This document shows, piece after piece, positions 21,498-31,405 of a stretch of DNA of 64,000 nt. Below the pieces are notes generated by a model. The model was given only the letters and a program-made list of their open reading frames with translations, ran no database searches and had not been told where the DNA came from. The stretch lies in assembly GCA_024229115.1 (NCBI GenBank), contig JAAEST010000097.1:124001-188000 (forward strand), written 5' to 3'. Both the position numbers and the translations under genes were made by a program. This DNA comes from Oligoflexia bacterium (GTDB lineage: Bacteria > Bdellovibrionota > Bacteriovoracia > Bacteriovoracales > Bacteriovoracaceae). The first letter of the stretch is position 1, and each line of letters begins with the position of its first letter.

Positions 21498-24400
21498 CTA
21501 ACATGGAACAATTTGCTCAGCAATATGTTGGCAAAACTTGAGCAAATATGTCGGGGTAACTTCTTCTTTATTTAGGCAAAGAACCTTAAAGTCAGGACTA
21601 AATTGGTAGATTTTAGGCCTACTCATAAAGAGTTGAACAACCGACGCTTGTAGTTCGTTATTCTCCTCGAGTGTTTGTTTATCGAACTTCAGAGAAATAT
21701 TAGTTCCTGAAACTTGGACATGATCGATACCAGTTTTCGATAATATGATCCTACTCTTTAAAACATGAACGAGATTTTCAAGCTCAGCAGGAATTGCTCC
21801 AAAAATATCAATCAGGTCATCAACTTGGTTGGCCAAAACATCAAAATTATCTGCATTTGATAATTTCTTATATGTTCTAAGTCTTTCTCTTGAATCCTTA
21901 ATATAAGTTTGCGGAATAAAAGCAGGCCACGGTGTAGTTATTTCAATATTTCTATTTACTCTATGCTTTTCACCTTTAAGGTTACGAATCGCTTCTTGCA
22001 ATAGTTCAGTATAAAGTTCAAGACCAACAGATTCTAAATGACCAGATTGATGAGCACCTAAAATATCACCAGCACCTCTGATCTCTAAATCACAATTTGC
22101 GATATTAAATCCACTACCCATATCAGCGTAAGTTTGAAGAGCCTTTAATCTTTTTTCTGCTACATTCGAAAGATTTCGATCACTCGGTATGACAAAGTAA
22201 CAATAGGCTTTTTTATCAGAACGACCAATACGTCCTCTTAATTGATGTAACTGAGCGAGACCAAAAGTATCAGCTCTATCGATGATCATCGTGTTTGCCG
22301 AAGGAATATCAATACCACTTTCAATAATAGTTGTAGCTATGAGTATCTGATAGTCACCATCGTAGAAAGCCTTCATTCTTTTTTCAAGGTCTCTTTCAGG
22401 TAATTGTCCATGACCAATAACAATCTTCGCATTAGGAACGAGTTCTCTAATTTTAGCTGAGTATTGTTCAATGTCGTTTACCTTATTGTGAACAATAAAG
22501 ACTTGACCACCACGAGAAAGTTCTTTCTTTATAGCAGTCTGTAAGGTGAGATTATCTTCTTTTATAATATAACTTTTGATCGATTGTCTTTTTGGTGGCG
22601 CCGTCTTGATAAGACTTAAGTCTCTTAATCCTAAAAAAGCTAATTGCATAGTCCTTGGAATAGGTGTAGCCGTTAATGTTAAAAAGTCGACTGAACTTTT
22701 TAAGACTTTTAGTTTTTCTTTATGCCCTACTCCGAAACGTTGTTCTTCATCAACGATAACTAACCCTAGATCATGATACTTAATTTTTTCGCTAAGTAAT
22801 TTATGTGTACCAATAACAATATCAATTTCACCAGTTTCTAACTTTGAATAGATAAGACTAGTCTCTTTGGCCGATTTAAAACGAGAAACAAAATTAATAT
22901 TTACGGGAAAGTTTTTAAAACGCTTAACAAAAGAATTATAATGTTGAAGTGCTAAAATAGTTGTTGGAACTAAGACAGCAACTTGCTTATGATCAAGAAC
23001 AGCTTTGAATGCTGCCCTCATTGCTACTTCCGTTTTACCAAAACCAACATCACCACATACGAGATAATCCATTGGTTTAGGTTTTTGCATAATTTCGATA
23101 ACATCATTGATAGCTTGCTGCTGATCTTTTGTTTCTTGGAAGGGAAATGAAAGTTCAAAGTCTTTATACATTTCATCAGGTGGGCTAAACGCATAAGCTT
23201 TTGAGCTTGCACGCTGGGCTTGGAGCTCGAGTAAATCGAAGGCCAACTTTTTGGCAGACTCTCGAGCTCTCTTTTTAACATTGGCAAATTTATTAGTTCT
23301 TAAGGAGTCAGGTTTTAACTCTGCCAGACTATCAGCATGCTTTTGAATTAGATTGATTTTATATACAGGTACATAAATTTTATCATTATCTTTATAATCT
23401 AAGATAATAAAGTCAGACTCATGACCACCAAACGTCATTGTTTCTAAGCCTTGAAAAACACCTAAACCATGTTCGCTATGGATGACGTAGTCACCCTTTT
23501 TAAGGGTTGATAGTTGTTCCGCGAATAGATCGTAATCTTGCTTAGTATGAGTTTTCGTTTTTCTTTGTTTTGTAGAAAAAATATCACCATCAGTAATGAC
23601 GACAATATTTTCATTCTCATAATAGAAGCCATTTTGTAGTTCGTAAGGAATATATTTTACATGCCCTATTAACGGTGATTCTGTTACTTCCAAAAGGTTT
23701 TTAAATTCCTTAAGAGAGTTATCATTTGAATAAGAAAAAACTATTTTTCCCTTTTTATGGATAGTCTTCTTTCCAAACTCATTCAAATTTTTAAAGAAAG
23801 CTTCTTTGTTAAATGTTCCAGAGGAACGATCTTCTAAAATTGGACGCAACGGTTTTAAGCTTAAAGAAAGACTATTCGCATCTTCCTCAAAATTAACACC
23901 TACATCGATATGGTTAGTGGTAATTGTTGAATGATGAATTAACTCTTCATAGGTAATGCCAAAATCGTATAGTTGTTCTGGATCAGGTAATGGATCAGAA
24001 TTAATGACATCACTTTGATAAAAATCAAAGCTCTCTTTAATTGATTCGTTTAAATCATCTATAGCATGCTCAATCAAATTAGATTCGATCATTTTGATAG
24101 AGATATTTTGAAATCCATTCTTTAGCACATTGAGAAGAGAACTCGCCTTTTCAAAAAACAACGGTATATAAACTGGATAATTCTCAAAAAGTTCGTTGTT
24201 GGAAAGCTTAGCAAAAAACCCTTTTCTCTTTTCTATTCTGTCTTTGAATTTAAGTGTTGGTGCCGGTAGATTTTCTCGAAGTTTAAGTGAGAAATCTTCA
24301 TGACAAAAAATACCGGGTGATGGATTTACCAAAACACTTTCAAATTTTAGTTCTTTATTAGTTCTATTTGTTTCAGTATCGATTGCAAAAATTTCTTCTA

Positions 24401-25001
24401 TCATTTCATCAAAGTAATGAATTCGAATCGGATCGCTTGAAGTCGGATAGATATCAAAGATCTCTCCTTTTGAACTAAAAGTCCCAGGTTCTTCAACAGA
24501 TGTTGCTGAATGATACCCAAGTTCAATTAATTTAGCTGAAAGTTCATAAGGTGAAACGATTTCAGAAACTTTGACTTCGTAAGAACTATTTTTAAAAAAG
24601 TCTAAATGAGGAGTCTTTAGGAGCAACGCTTCACAAGTTGTGACTAATTCATAGTCTTTATCTTGTGCAGACAGTCTAGAAAGACAATAAAATCTCTCGT
24701 TAAGACTTCTTTCTGAAGAGAGAAAGCCACTATAAGGATTAACTTCAAGTCCTGGATAAAACAAAACTTCACGATTTTGGTCTAGGTTTTTTACTTTATC
24801 GAAATATCTTTCTGCAGACTCAACGTCTGAAAAAACTTTTACATCGATGCTTGGGCCATTGGCTATTGCATCATTTGTATTGAGAGACCAAAGATGTTCA
24901 ATGAGTCCAAGTTGTGAGTAGTCGATTCCACTGATGGAGCACGGCCCAAGATTGTTTCGCTCAGAGTCGATAATTTTTTTATTTAGAGAATCGAAAAACA
25001 T
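21498..25001 (-). CDS. mfd: transcription-repair coupling factor Mfd
   Basis: The 1167-residue translocase releases stalled RNA polymerase and recruits UvrA. Order seen: UvrB-like N-terminal part, RNA-polymerase-interacting region (KKGDYVIHSEHGLGVFQG), RecG-like helicase with GDVGFGKTEVAMRA, DEEQRFGV and TATPIPRT, and C-terminal TRCF domain (PWPAFIPQTYI). Divergent from nuoA, with a 135-base intergenic region. Confidence 0.97.
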   Translation of the reverse strand: MFFDSLNKKIIDSERNNLGPCSISGIDYSQLGLIEHLWSLNTNDAIANGPSIDVKVFSDVESAERYFDKVKNLDQNREVLFYPGLEVNPYSGFLSSERSLNERFYCLSRLSAQDKDYELVTTCEALLLKTPHLDFFKNSSYEVKVSEIVSPYELSAKLIELGYHSATSVEEPGTFSSKGEIFDIYPTSSDPIRIHYFDEMIEEIFAIDTETNRTNKELKFESVLVNPSPGIFCHEDFSLKLRENLPAPTLKFKDRIEKRKGFFAKLSNNELFENYPVYIPLFFEKASSLLNVLKNGFQNISIKMIESNLIEHAIDDLNESIKESFDFYQSDVINSDPLPDPEQLYDFGITYEELIHHSTITTNHIDVGVNFEEDANSLSLSLKPLRPILEDRSSGTFNKEAFFKNLNEFGKKTIHKKGKIVFSYSNDNSLKEFKNLLEVTESPLIGHVKYIPYELQNGFYYENENIVVITDGDIFSTKQRKTKTHTKQDYDLFAEQLSTLKKGDYVIHSEHGLGVFQGLETMTFGGHESDFIILDYKDNDKIYVPVYKINLIQKHADSLAELKPDSLRTNKFANVKKRARESAKKLAFDLLELQAQRASSKAYAFSPPDEMYKDFELSFPFQETKDQQQAINDVIEIMQKPKPMDYLVCGDVGFGKTEVAMRAAFKAVLDHKQVAVLVPTTILALQHYNSFVKRFKNFPVNINFVSRFKSAKETSLIYSKLETGEIDIVIGTHKLLSEKIKYHDLGLVIVDEEQRFGVGHKEKLKVLKSSVDFLTLTATPIPRTMQLAFLGLRDLSLIKTAPPKRQSIKSYIIKEDNLTLQTAIKKELSRGGQVFIVHNKVNDIEQYSAKIRELVPNAKIVIGHGQLPERDLEKRMKAFYDGDYQILIATTIIESGIDIPSANTMIIDRADTFGLAQLHQLRGRIGRSDKKAYCYFVIPSDRNLSNVAEKRLKALQTYADMGSGFNIANCDLEIRGAGDILGAHQSGHLESVGLELYTELLQEAIRNLKGEKHRVNRNIEITTPWPAFIPQTYIKDSRERLRTYKKLSNADNFDVLANQVDDLIDIFGAIPAELENLVHVLKSRIILSKTGIDHVQVSGTNISLKFDKQTLEENNELQASVVQLFMSRPKIYQFSPDFKVLCLNKEEVTPTYLLKFCQHIAEQIVPC

Positions 25002-25032
25002 AATTTTCCTACAATAAATGTCTAATTGATTC

Positions 25033-25070
25033 GTGGTGTTGTACCACTAAAAAAACACATTTCAAAATGT
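25033..25070. promoter_or_regulatory. two dyads in the mfd-nuoA divergent intergenic region
   Basis: GTGGT/ACCAC arms at 25033-25037 and 25043-25047 (five-base spacer) and ACATTT/AAATGT arms at 25057-25062 and 25065-25070 (two-base spacer) lie between mfd and nuoA. Such dyads may be operators for the long nuo operon. I could not place a convincing -35/-10 pair. Confidence 0.35.
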
Positions 25071-25136
25071 TTCCAATATGTTAACATTCATGTAAATTTT
25101 AGAAGCTCTAAACCATATTCTCATAGGAGAACATCC

Positions 25137-25577
25137 ATGTCGTCACCTAATTTAGACGTGTACATGCCGATTATTATTTTAATGGCCATTGGTGTAATCG
25201 CCGTTGTTGGTGCTTTACTTGTTGGTAAATTAATTAGACCACATAACCCTAACGCTCTTAAAGAATCACCTTATGAGTGTGGTGAAGAACCAATTGGTTC
25301 AGCATGGTCGAACTTCAACGTTAGATTCTATGTTGTCTCTCTTATCTTTATCATCTTCGATGTCGAAGGTGCTTTAATGTTCCCTGTAGCAGCTGTTTTC
25401 AGAAGATTTAATGAAATTGGCGAAGGTGGAGTTCTACTTGGATCATTACTATTATTCATCCTCGTTCTCGTTCTTGGAATTGTTTACTGTTGGAAAAAAG
25501 GTGACCTGGATTGGGTTAAAAGTTTTCAACTTTCGGATGAGCAAATTAAACAACTTAATAACGTTAAGGAAAGCTAA
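25137..25577 (+). CDS. nuoA: NADH-quinone oxidoreductase subunit A
   Basis: The 146-residue membrane subunit has three helices, the ESPYECGEEP loop and the FDVEGALMFP motif of NuoA. ATG 25137 has AGGAGA (25125-25130) six bases upstream; an in-frame upstream start would add 37 residues without family similarity. It is first of a membrane-arm operon; the usual followers nuoB, C, D are absent and nuoH follows directly (TAATG overlap). Confidence 0.95.
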   Translation: MSSPNLDVYMPIIILMAIGVIAVVGALLVGKLIRPHNPNALKESPYECGEEPIGSAWSNFNVRFYVVSLIFIIFDVEGALMFPVAAVFRRFNEIGEGGVLLGSLLLFILVLVLGIVYCWKKGDLDWVKSFQLSDEQIKQLNNVKES

Positions 25578-26776
25578 TGAATTCAACGATTGTTTCTTAC
25601 CTTTCACAATTTGATGGTCATAAAAAGTTTATTGCATTTTTATCTGAAGTATTAGGTTTTGATGCTACAGCACTAATTGCATTTCTCGTTTTCTTAATTG
25701 CTTCAATAGTAGTTGTGAAAGTGATGGCCCTTGTTGGTGGGATGGGTACTTACGCTGAAAGGAAGATCTCTGCTGATATCCAGATGAGACAAGGTCCAAA
25801 CAGAGTTGGTCCTTTCGGTCTCCTTCAGTTTCTTGCTGACGGTGTGAAAATGATTATGAAAGAAGATGTTCTACCAAAGAACGCTGATAAACTTCTTTTC
25901 ACGATCGCTCCTCTAATGGCTCTTGTAGGTGTTTTCGGATCACTTGCAGTTGTTCCATTTTCAAGCGGATTTATTCTTACTGATTTAAATGTAGGTGTTT
26001 TCTACCTTATTGGTGTTTCTTCACTAGTTGGTGTGGCTATCTTCCTAGGTGGTTATTCTTCTAACTCAAAGTGGTCAATGCTTGGTGGTATGAGAGGTGC
26101 TTCACAGATTATTTCTTATGAAGTTCCAGTAACACTTTCAATTCTTGCCATTGTAATTTTAGCTGGTGGTTTATCTTTTAGTACTTTAGTGAATGCTCAA
26201 GGTGGTTTACCTCACCAGTGGTATGTACTTCATAACCCATTTACTTTTATTGGGTTCTTCGTATTTTTCATTGGAGCACTTGCTGAAACAAACAGAGCAC
26301 CATTTGATCTTCCTGAAGCGGAATCAGAACTTGTTTCTGGTTATCACACTGAATATACGGGGATGAGATTTGGATTCTTCGCTCTTGCAGAATACATCGA
26401 AGTATTTGTTGTTTGTGGTGTTGCAGTTGCAGCTTTTCTTGGTGGTTATAAAGTTCCTTTCGATCTTGGAACTGGTGACTTCCTAGTAAATACTCTTCAC
26501 CTACCTCCAATTATTGGAAAAAATATTGGACAGTTCTTACAAATTGGATCTTTCGTAACTAAAACTCTACTCCTTTATTATGTAGTAATTTGGATTCGTT
26601 GGACTTTCCCAAGACTAAGAGTTGATCACCTTATGACTTTATGTTGGAAATATTTAACACCAATCGCACTATTTAACTTAGTTGGATGTGCTGTTTGGTT
26701 ATACGCTTTTGATGGACACTCTATTTGGGAACTATTCTCTCAAATGACAGCTGGTTCACATGGTGGCGGACACTAA
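25577..26776 (+). CDS. nuoH: NADH-quinone oxidoreductase subunit H
   Basis: The 399-residue subunit forms the quinone chamber and link between the two complex I arms. Motifs: TYAERKISADIQMRQGPNRVGP, FFIGALAETNRAPFDLPEAE and the C-terminal RWTFPRLRVDHLM. The acidic quinone-site residues are present. The nuoI gene, usually next, is absent; nuoJ follows after 18 bases. Confidence 0.97.
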   Translation: MNSTIVSYLSQFDGHKKFIAFLSEVLGFDATALIAFLVFLIASIVVVKVMALVGGMGTYAERKISADIQMRQGPNRVGPFGLLQFLADGVKMIMKEDVLPKNADKLLFTIAPLMALVGVFGSLAVVPFSSGFILTDLNVGVFYLIGVSSLVGVAIFLGGYSSNSKWSMLGGMRGASQIISYEVPVTLSILAIVILAGGLSFSTLVNAQGGLPHQWYVLHNPFTFIGFFVFFIGALAETNRAPFDLPEAESELVSGYHTEYTGMRFGFFALAEYIEVFVVCGVAVAAFLGGYKVPFDLGTGDFLVNTLHLPPIIGKNIGQFLQIGSFVTKTLLLYYVVIWIRWTFPRLRVDHLMTLCWKYLTPIALFNLVGCAVWLYAFDGHSIWELFSQMTAGSHGGGH

Positions 26777-26794
26777 TTAGGAATTAAGAGGTAA

Positions 26795-27334
26795 ATGATG
26801 TTTGATAATATTTTATTTTTACTATCAGCTTCCTTAACTGTTGTTGGTGCTTTTTCAGTAGTTCTTACAAAGAACTTGATGCATTCATGTGTTTACTTGC
26901 TTGCAGCTCTTTTTGGAATGGCCGGATTATATGCAACATTAGGAGCAGATTTCTTAGCGGCAACTCAACTCGTTGTTTATGTTGGTGGTGTTGTCATCCT
27001 AATGTTATTTGCAGTGATGCTTACTGGTGGTGATCAAGACAAAGAAAATAAGTTTGGAATTACAAAAGTTCCAGCCATGGGTAACACGAAAACTTTTATT
27101 GCTGGTGGAATCTCAGCTCTAGTTATCGCCCTAGTTATCTTAAGACTTGTTGCCAATATCGCGAAACAAAATCCACAAGGTGATTTACCTAACTATATGA
27201 GTACTGTTGTTGAAATTGGTACAAAGTTAGTTACTGATCACGTATTAGCATTCGAAATTAGTTCTGTTCTTCTACTTGGAGCCCTTGTTGGTGCTGCAGT
27301 AATCGCAAGACCAGCTAGAGGAGATGATCAATAA
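26795..27334 (+). CDS. nuoJ: NADH-quinone oxidoreductase subunit J
   Basis: The 179-residue subunit has five helices with the NLMHSCVYLLAALFGMAG, TQLVVYVGGVVILMLFAVML and FEISSVLLLGALVGAAVIAR motifs of NuoJ, including the conserved tyrosine of helix 3. Its stop overlaps the nuoK start by one base. Confidence 0.96.
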   Translation: MMFDNILFLLSASLTVVGAFSVVLTKNLMHSCVYLLAALFGMAGLYATLGADFLAATQLVVYVGGVVILMLFAVMLTGGDQDKENKFGITKVPAMGNTKTFIAGGISALVIALVILRLVANIAKQNPQGDLPNYMSTVVEIGTKLVTDHVLAFEISSVLLLGALVGAAVIARPARGDDQ

Positions 27335-27639
27335 TGATAACTTTATCTTCTTATTTAATGATATCTTTAGCACTTTTTCTTTCAGGATTAGTTGTCATGA
27401 TTGCTCGTAAGAACATCATCGCAATTCTCTTAGGAATTGAGCTTATCTTGAACTCAGCGGCACTTAACTTCGCTGCTTATACAAGATTTGTTAATCAAAA
27501 TATTGAAGGGCACATTGTTAGCCTTTTCATTATAGTTATTGCGGCTGCTGAAGCCGCTGTTGGACTTGGAATTGTCATTAGATTCTTCCAAATGAGAGAA
27601 AGTATACATATTGACGATGCAGCTCAGCTGCAAAGCTAA
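27334..27639 (+). CDS. nuoK: NADH-quinone oxidoreductase subunit K
   Basis: The 101-residue, three-helix subunit carries both conserved membrane glutamates, in GIELILNSAALNF and AAAEAAVGLGIVI, which belong to the proton-transfer path. Length is exactly that expected. It overlaps nuoJ and precedes nuoL by 16 bases. Confidence 0.97.
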   Translation: MITLSSYLMISLALFLSGLVVMIARKNIIAILLGIELILNSAALNFAAYTRFVNQNIEGHIVSLFIIVIAAAEAAVGLGIVIRFFQMRESIHIDDAAQLQS

Positions 27640-27655
27640 ATAAGGAATAGATTAT

Positions 27656-29824
27656 ATGGATTACACAATCTGGACGATTGCTCCTATTGTTTTACTCCCA
27701 TTCTTCGCTTTTGTGATTAATGCTTTTATTGTTAAAAAGTTCACAAAGCTAGCAGTTGCAATTTCATGTGCTGCGATTCTAGGGTCATTTGGATTCGCGA
27801 CAAGAATCTTTAGTGACTTTGTTTTTGGGAAGTACGCTGAAGACTATCACATCCATAAGGTTTTCAACTGGTTTGACCTTAGTTATGGATCGCAAATCTT
27901 CAAATTAGATATGGGTATCTACATTGATAACATGTCAGCAGTAATGCTTTTCATGGTAACAGGTGTAGCTTCTCTTATTCATATCTTCTCTACTTATTAC
28001 ATGGCCGAAGATAAGAGATTCGGTAGATTCTTTGTTTATATGAGTCTTTTTACATCTGCGATGCTTGGTCTTGTTCTTTCAGACAACCTGCTTTCAGTAT
28101 TCATCTTCTGGGAATTAATGGGATTCTGTTCATACAGCCTCATCGGTTTCTACTATGAGAAAGAAGGTGCAGGAAATGCTTCAATGAAAGCATTCATGAC
28201 AACTAGAGTTGGAGATGTATTCTTCCTTCTTGGTATTCTTGCAATCTGGTCTGTTGTTGGAAACGTAACTTTTGTTGATATCTACAGAGCTATTTCTGAT
28301 GGATCATTCAACTCTTTATATGCTCTTGGAATTCCACTAGCTACTTTCGCAGGTTTCTCAATCTTTATGGGAACAATTGGAAAGTCTGCTCAGTTCCCAC
28401 TTCAAGTTTGGCTACCAGATGCGATGTTTGGACCTACTCCATGTTCAGCACTAATCCACGCAGCAACAATGGTTGCAGCTGGTGTTTATCTTTCATTAAG
28501 AATGTATCCGTTAATGGAGATTGGTCACCTTACGACGATGATTGCCTACATAGGTGGGATCACCGCCTTTGGTGCCGCAACAATTGCCTTAGTTCAAACG
28601 GATATTAAAGCAGTTCTCGCCTACTCTACCATTTCACAACTTGGTTATATGGTTTTAGGTGTAGGTGTTGGATCTTATAACGCTGCTTTCATGCACTTAA
28701 TTACTCACGCTGTTTTCAAAGCTTGTTTATTCCTAAGTGCTGGTTCTGTAATTCACTCACTTCACGATCATCACACTCATGAGCACGTTCAAGAAATGCC
28801 AAGAATGGGTGGTCTAAGACATAAGATGCCATTTACTTTCTGGGCCATGATGTTCTGTACTCTTGCTATTGCAGGTGTTCCTTTCTTCTCAGGATTTGTA
28901 TCTAAAGATAGAATTCTTGGTGATGCTCTTCTAATGGCACTTGCTAATAAGACTTATATCGTTCCAATGGTCCTAGGATTTGGTGGAGCACTTCTTACAG
29001 CATTCTACATGTTTAGAATGATGTTCTTAACTTTCTTTGGTGAGCCTAGAGATAAAGATCTTTATGATCATACTAAAAAAGAGAAGTTTAGCTTAAATAG
29101 AAATTTCCCTCTTCTACTACTTTCAGTTTTCACTCTTGGTGTATTCTTCAGTGGTTCTTTAACAGGACAAGGATTCATCAAAGTTGCTAGTGAGAAGAGA
29201 TATGAGTGGTTTAAAGTATTAATTACTAAGCCAAAAGTTGAAAAGTTTGCTTCATATGAAAGACAACCTTGGGGACATACAGACATTAAGTCTAACTTCC
29301 AACTCTCAGAAGCTAAGTATGATTACAACTATGGTTTATCTGCCAAAGAGGCTCATCATATTCATCACTGGCACTTAATTGGTGCATTGATTAGTATTTT
29401 CATTGCCTTCTCTGGAATTTTCATCGCTTACATGATGTATATCAAAAAAGCATGGAACCCAGGTTGGTGGGTATCAATGTTCACACGTTGGTATAGAGCT
29501 CTTCAAAATAGATACTACTTTGATGACTTCTATATTGGTGGACTAATAAAGAAAGGGCTTCTTCCTTTTAACAACCTACTCGCTTTTATCGATATGGGTC
29601 TTTATGACAGATATGCGATTGATGGTTGGGAAAAAGTTAACAGAGCTTTTTACACAGTATCAGGTTGGTTCGATAACATTTTCGTAGATACGATTGCTGT
29701 CGATGGAACTGGTGCAAGTGTTAGATTATTTAACGTTGTATTAAGAATGATCCAGTCAGGGAAAATTCAATTATATTTCATGATAATTGTATTTACTTTA
29801 GTTGGATTCATTTGGACTTTATAA
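27656..29824 (+). CDS. nuoL: NADH-quinone oxidoreductase subunit L
   Basis: The 722-residue distal antiporter-like subunit has the pumping Glu in FWELMGFCSYSLIGF, the Lys in GKSAQFPLQVWLPDAM and the HAATMVAAGVYL helix. It is about 100 residues longer than E. coli NuoL, mostly near residues 500-590 in a His/charged-rich stretch before the lateral helix. The long amphipathic helix and final membrane helix lie at about 600-722. Confidence 0.97.
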   Translation: MDYTIWTIAPIVLLPFFAFVINAFIVKKFTKLAVAISCAAILGSFGFATRIFSDFVFGKYAEDYHIHKVFNWFDLSYGSQIFKLDMGIYIDNMSAVMLFMVTGVASLIHIFSTYYMAEDKRFGRFFVYMSLFTSAMLGLVLSDNLLSVFIFWELMGFCSYSLIGFYYEKEGAGNASMKAFMTTRVGDVFFLLGILAIWSVVGNVTFVDIYRAISDGSFNSLYALGIPLATFAGFSIFMGTIGKSAQFPLQVWLPDAMFGPTPCSALIHAATMVAAGVYLSLRMYPLMEIGHLTTMIAYIGGITAFGAATIALVQTDIKAVLAYSTISQLGYMVLGVGVGSYNAAFMHLITHAVFKACLFLSAGSVIHSLHDHHTHEHVQEMPRMGGLRHKMPFTFWAMMFCTLAIAGVPFFSGFVSKDRILGDALLMALANKTYIVPMVLGFGGALLTAFYMFRMMFLTFFGEPRDKDLYDHTKKEKFSLNRNFPLLLLSVFTLGVFFSGSLTGQGFIKVASEKRYEWFKVLITKPKVEKFASYERQPWGHTDIKSNFQLSEAKYDYNYGLSAKEAHHIHHWHLIGALISIFIAFSGIFIAYMMYIKKAWNPGWWVSMFTRWYRALQNRYYFDDFYIGGLIKKGLLPFNNLLAFIDMGLYDRYAIDGWEKVNRAFYTVSGWFDNIFVDTIAVDGTGASVRLFNVVLRMIQSGKIQLYFMIIVFTLVGFIWTL

Positions 29825-29863
29825 ATTATTAAGAATTAAGAGAAACATAGAAAGGAGTTACCT

Positions 29864-31396
29864 GTGCACGGCTCATCTCACTTATTAAACTGGATTTTAT
29901 GGATGCCATTTATTGGTGTTCTAGGAAACCTACTAATCCCAGGATCAAAGAAAAATGCGATTCGTTATTGGTCACTAATCAATACGGCGATCACGTTTAT
30001 CCTAACACTTGTTCTTTATAAGAACTTCGACACTTCAGTAGCTGGAATGCAAGAAGCTTATAATTTTTCAATTCCTTGGATTAAACAATTCAATATCTTC
30101 TATACAGTTGGTGTTGATGGAATTTCACTTCCAATGATTATTCTAACTGGATTACTTTTCTTCTTATGTATTTTAAGTAGTTGGACAGTTGAAAAATCAG
30201 TGAAGGGTTACTTCTCACTATTTCTATTCTTACAAGCTTCAGTATTTGGAGTATTCCTAAGTTTAGACTTCTTCTTATTCTACGTATTCTGGGAAGTTAT
30301 GCTTATTCCAATGTTCTTCCTGATCGGTATTTGGGGTGGAGAGAACAAAGAATATGCAGCTGTTAAGTTCTTCCTTTATACATTCTTTGGATCAATCCTA
30401 ATGCTTGTTGGTATGGTTGCTCTTTACTACGCGAAAGGAAAAGGTGTTGATGCTTTCAATATCCTAGCTCTTTCTGGTGGTCAGTTTACAGACCTTAAGC
30501 TCTCAATGTTTGGTTCAGAATTTAGCTTCGATAAACTTTTCTTCGTATTTATGTTTATCGGTTTTGCTATTAAAGTTCCGGTATTCCCATTCCACACTTG
30601 GTTACCTCACGCTCACGTTCAGGCACCAACTGCGGTATCAGTAATTCTTGCAGGTGTTTTACTTAAAATGGGTACATACGGATTCTTAAGAATTGCTTAT
30701 CCAATCTTCCCAAGTGCTTCTGTTTACTTTGCAGATGCAATTGCTTGGTTAGGTCTAGTTAATGTTATCTACGGTGCCTTCTGTGCGATGGCTCAAACAG
30801 ACGTTAAAAAACTTGTTGCATACTCATCAGTATCTCACATGGGATTTGTAATGCTTGGTCTTGCAGCAATGACTACTCAAGGTATGAACGGTGCTGTTCT
30901 TCAGATGTTCAACCACGGTACTTCAACAGCGATGATGTTCCTTCTTATCGGTATTCTTTATGAAAGATCACATCACAGATATATCGTACGTCCAGATGGA
31001 TCAAAAGGTTTTGGTGGTCTTTATACACAACTTCCAAAGTTCTCAATTGTATTCATCATTGCAATGTTTGCATCAATGGGACTACCAGGACTTTCAGGGT
31101 TCATCTCAGAAGCACTTATCTTCTTAGGAATCTATGAAAGATATACAACAATTACTGTACTAGCACTTATCGGACTTCTTCTTGGTGCTGCTTACCTACT
31201 ATGGATGTTCAAGAGAATGTTCTTTGGTGACGTTATTGAAGAATGTAAGTCATACACAGATATGAATGCTAGAGAAATTGCTTACATGCTTCCACTTTGT
31301 GTTGCTGTTATCGTATTCGGGATCTATCCAGCTCCTATTTTAAATATGATGAAAGCTTCAGTTGGAAGTCTTGTTAAACTATTAGGTACTTACTAG
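29864..31396 (+). CDS. nuoM: NADH-quinone oxidoreductase subunit M
   Basis: The 510-residue antiporter-like subunit has Glu in FWEVMLIPMFFLIGIWG, Lys in IKVPVFPFHTWLPHAHVQAP and the KKLVAYSSVSHMGFVMLG helix. The start is GTG 29864 with a strong AAAGGAG site (29851-29857). Length and motifs are standard. Confidence 0.97.
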   Translation: MHGSSHLLNWILWMPFIGVLGNLLIPGSKKNAIRYWSLINTAITFILTLVLYKNFDTSVAGMQEAYNFSIPWIKQFNIFYTVGVDGISLPMIILTGLLFFLCILSSWTVEKSVKGYFSLFLFLQASVFGVFLSLDFFLFYVFWEVMLIPMFFLIGIWGGENKEYAAVKFFLYTFFGSILMLVGMVALYYAKGKGVDAFNILALSGGQFTDLKLSMFGSEFSFDKLFFVFMFIGFAIKVPVFPFHTWLPHAHVQAPTAVSVILAGVLLKMGTYGFLRIAYPIFPSASVYFADAIAWLGLVNVIYGAFCAMAQTDVKKLVAYSSVSHMGFVMLGLAAMTTQGMNGAVLQMFNHGTSTAMMFLLIGILYERSHHRYIVRPDGSKGFGGLYTQLPKFSIVFIIAMFASMGLPGLSGFISEALIFLGIYERYTTITVLALIGLLLGAAYLLWMFKRMFFGDVIEECKSYTDMNAREIAYMLPLCVAVIVFGIYPAPILNMMKASVGSLVKLLGTY

Positions 31397-31405
31397 GAAA
31401 TAAAA

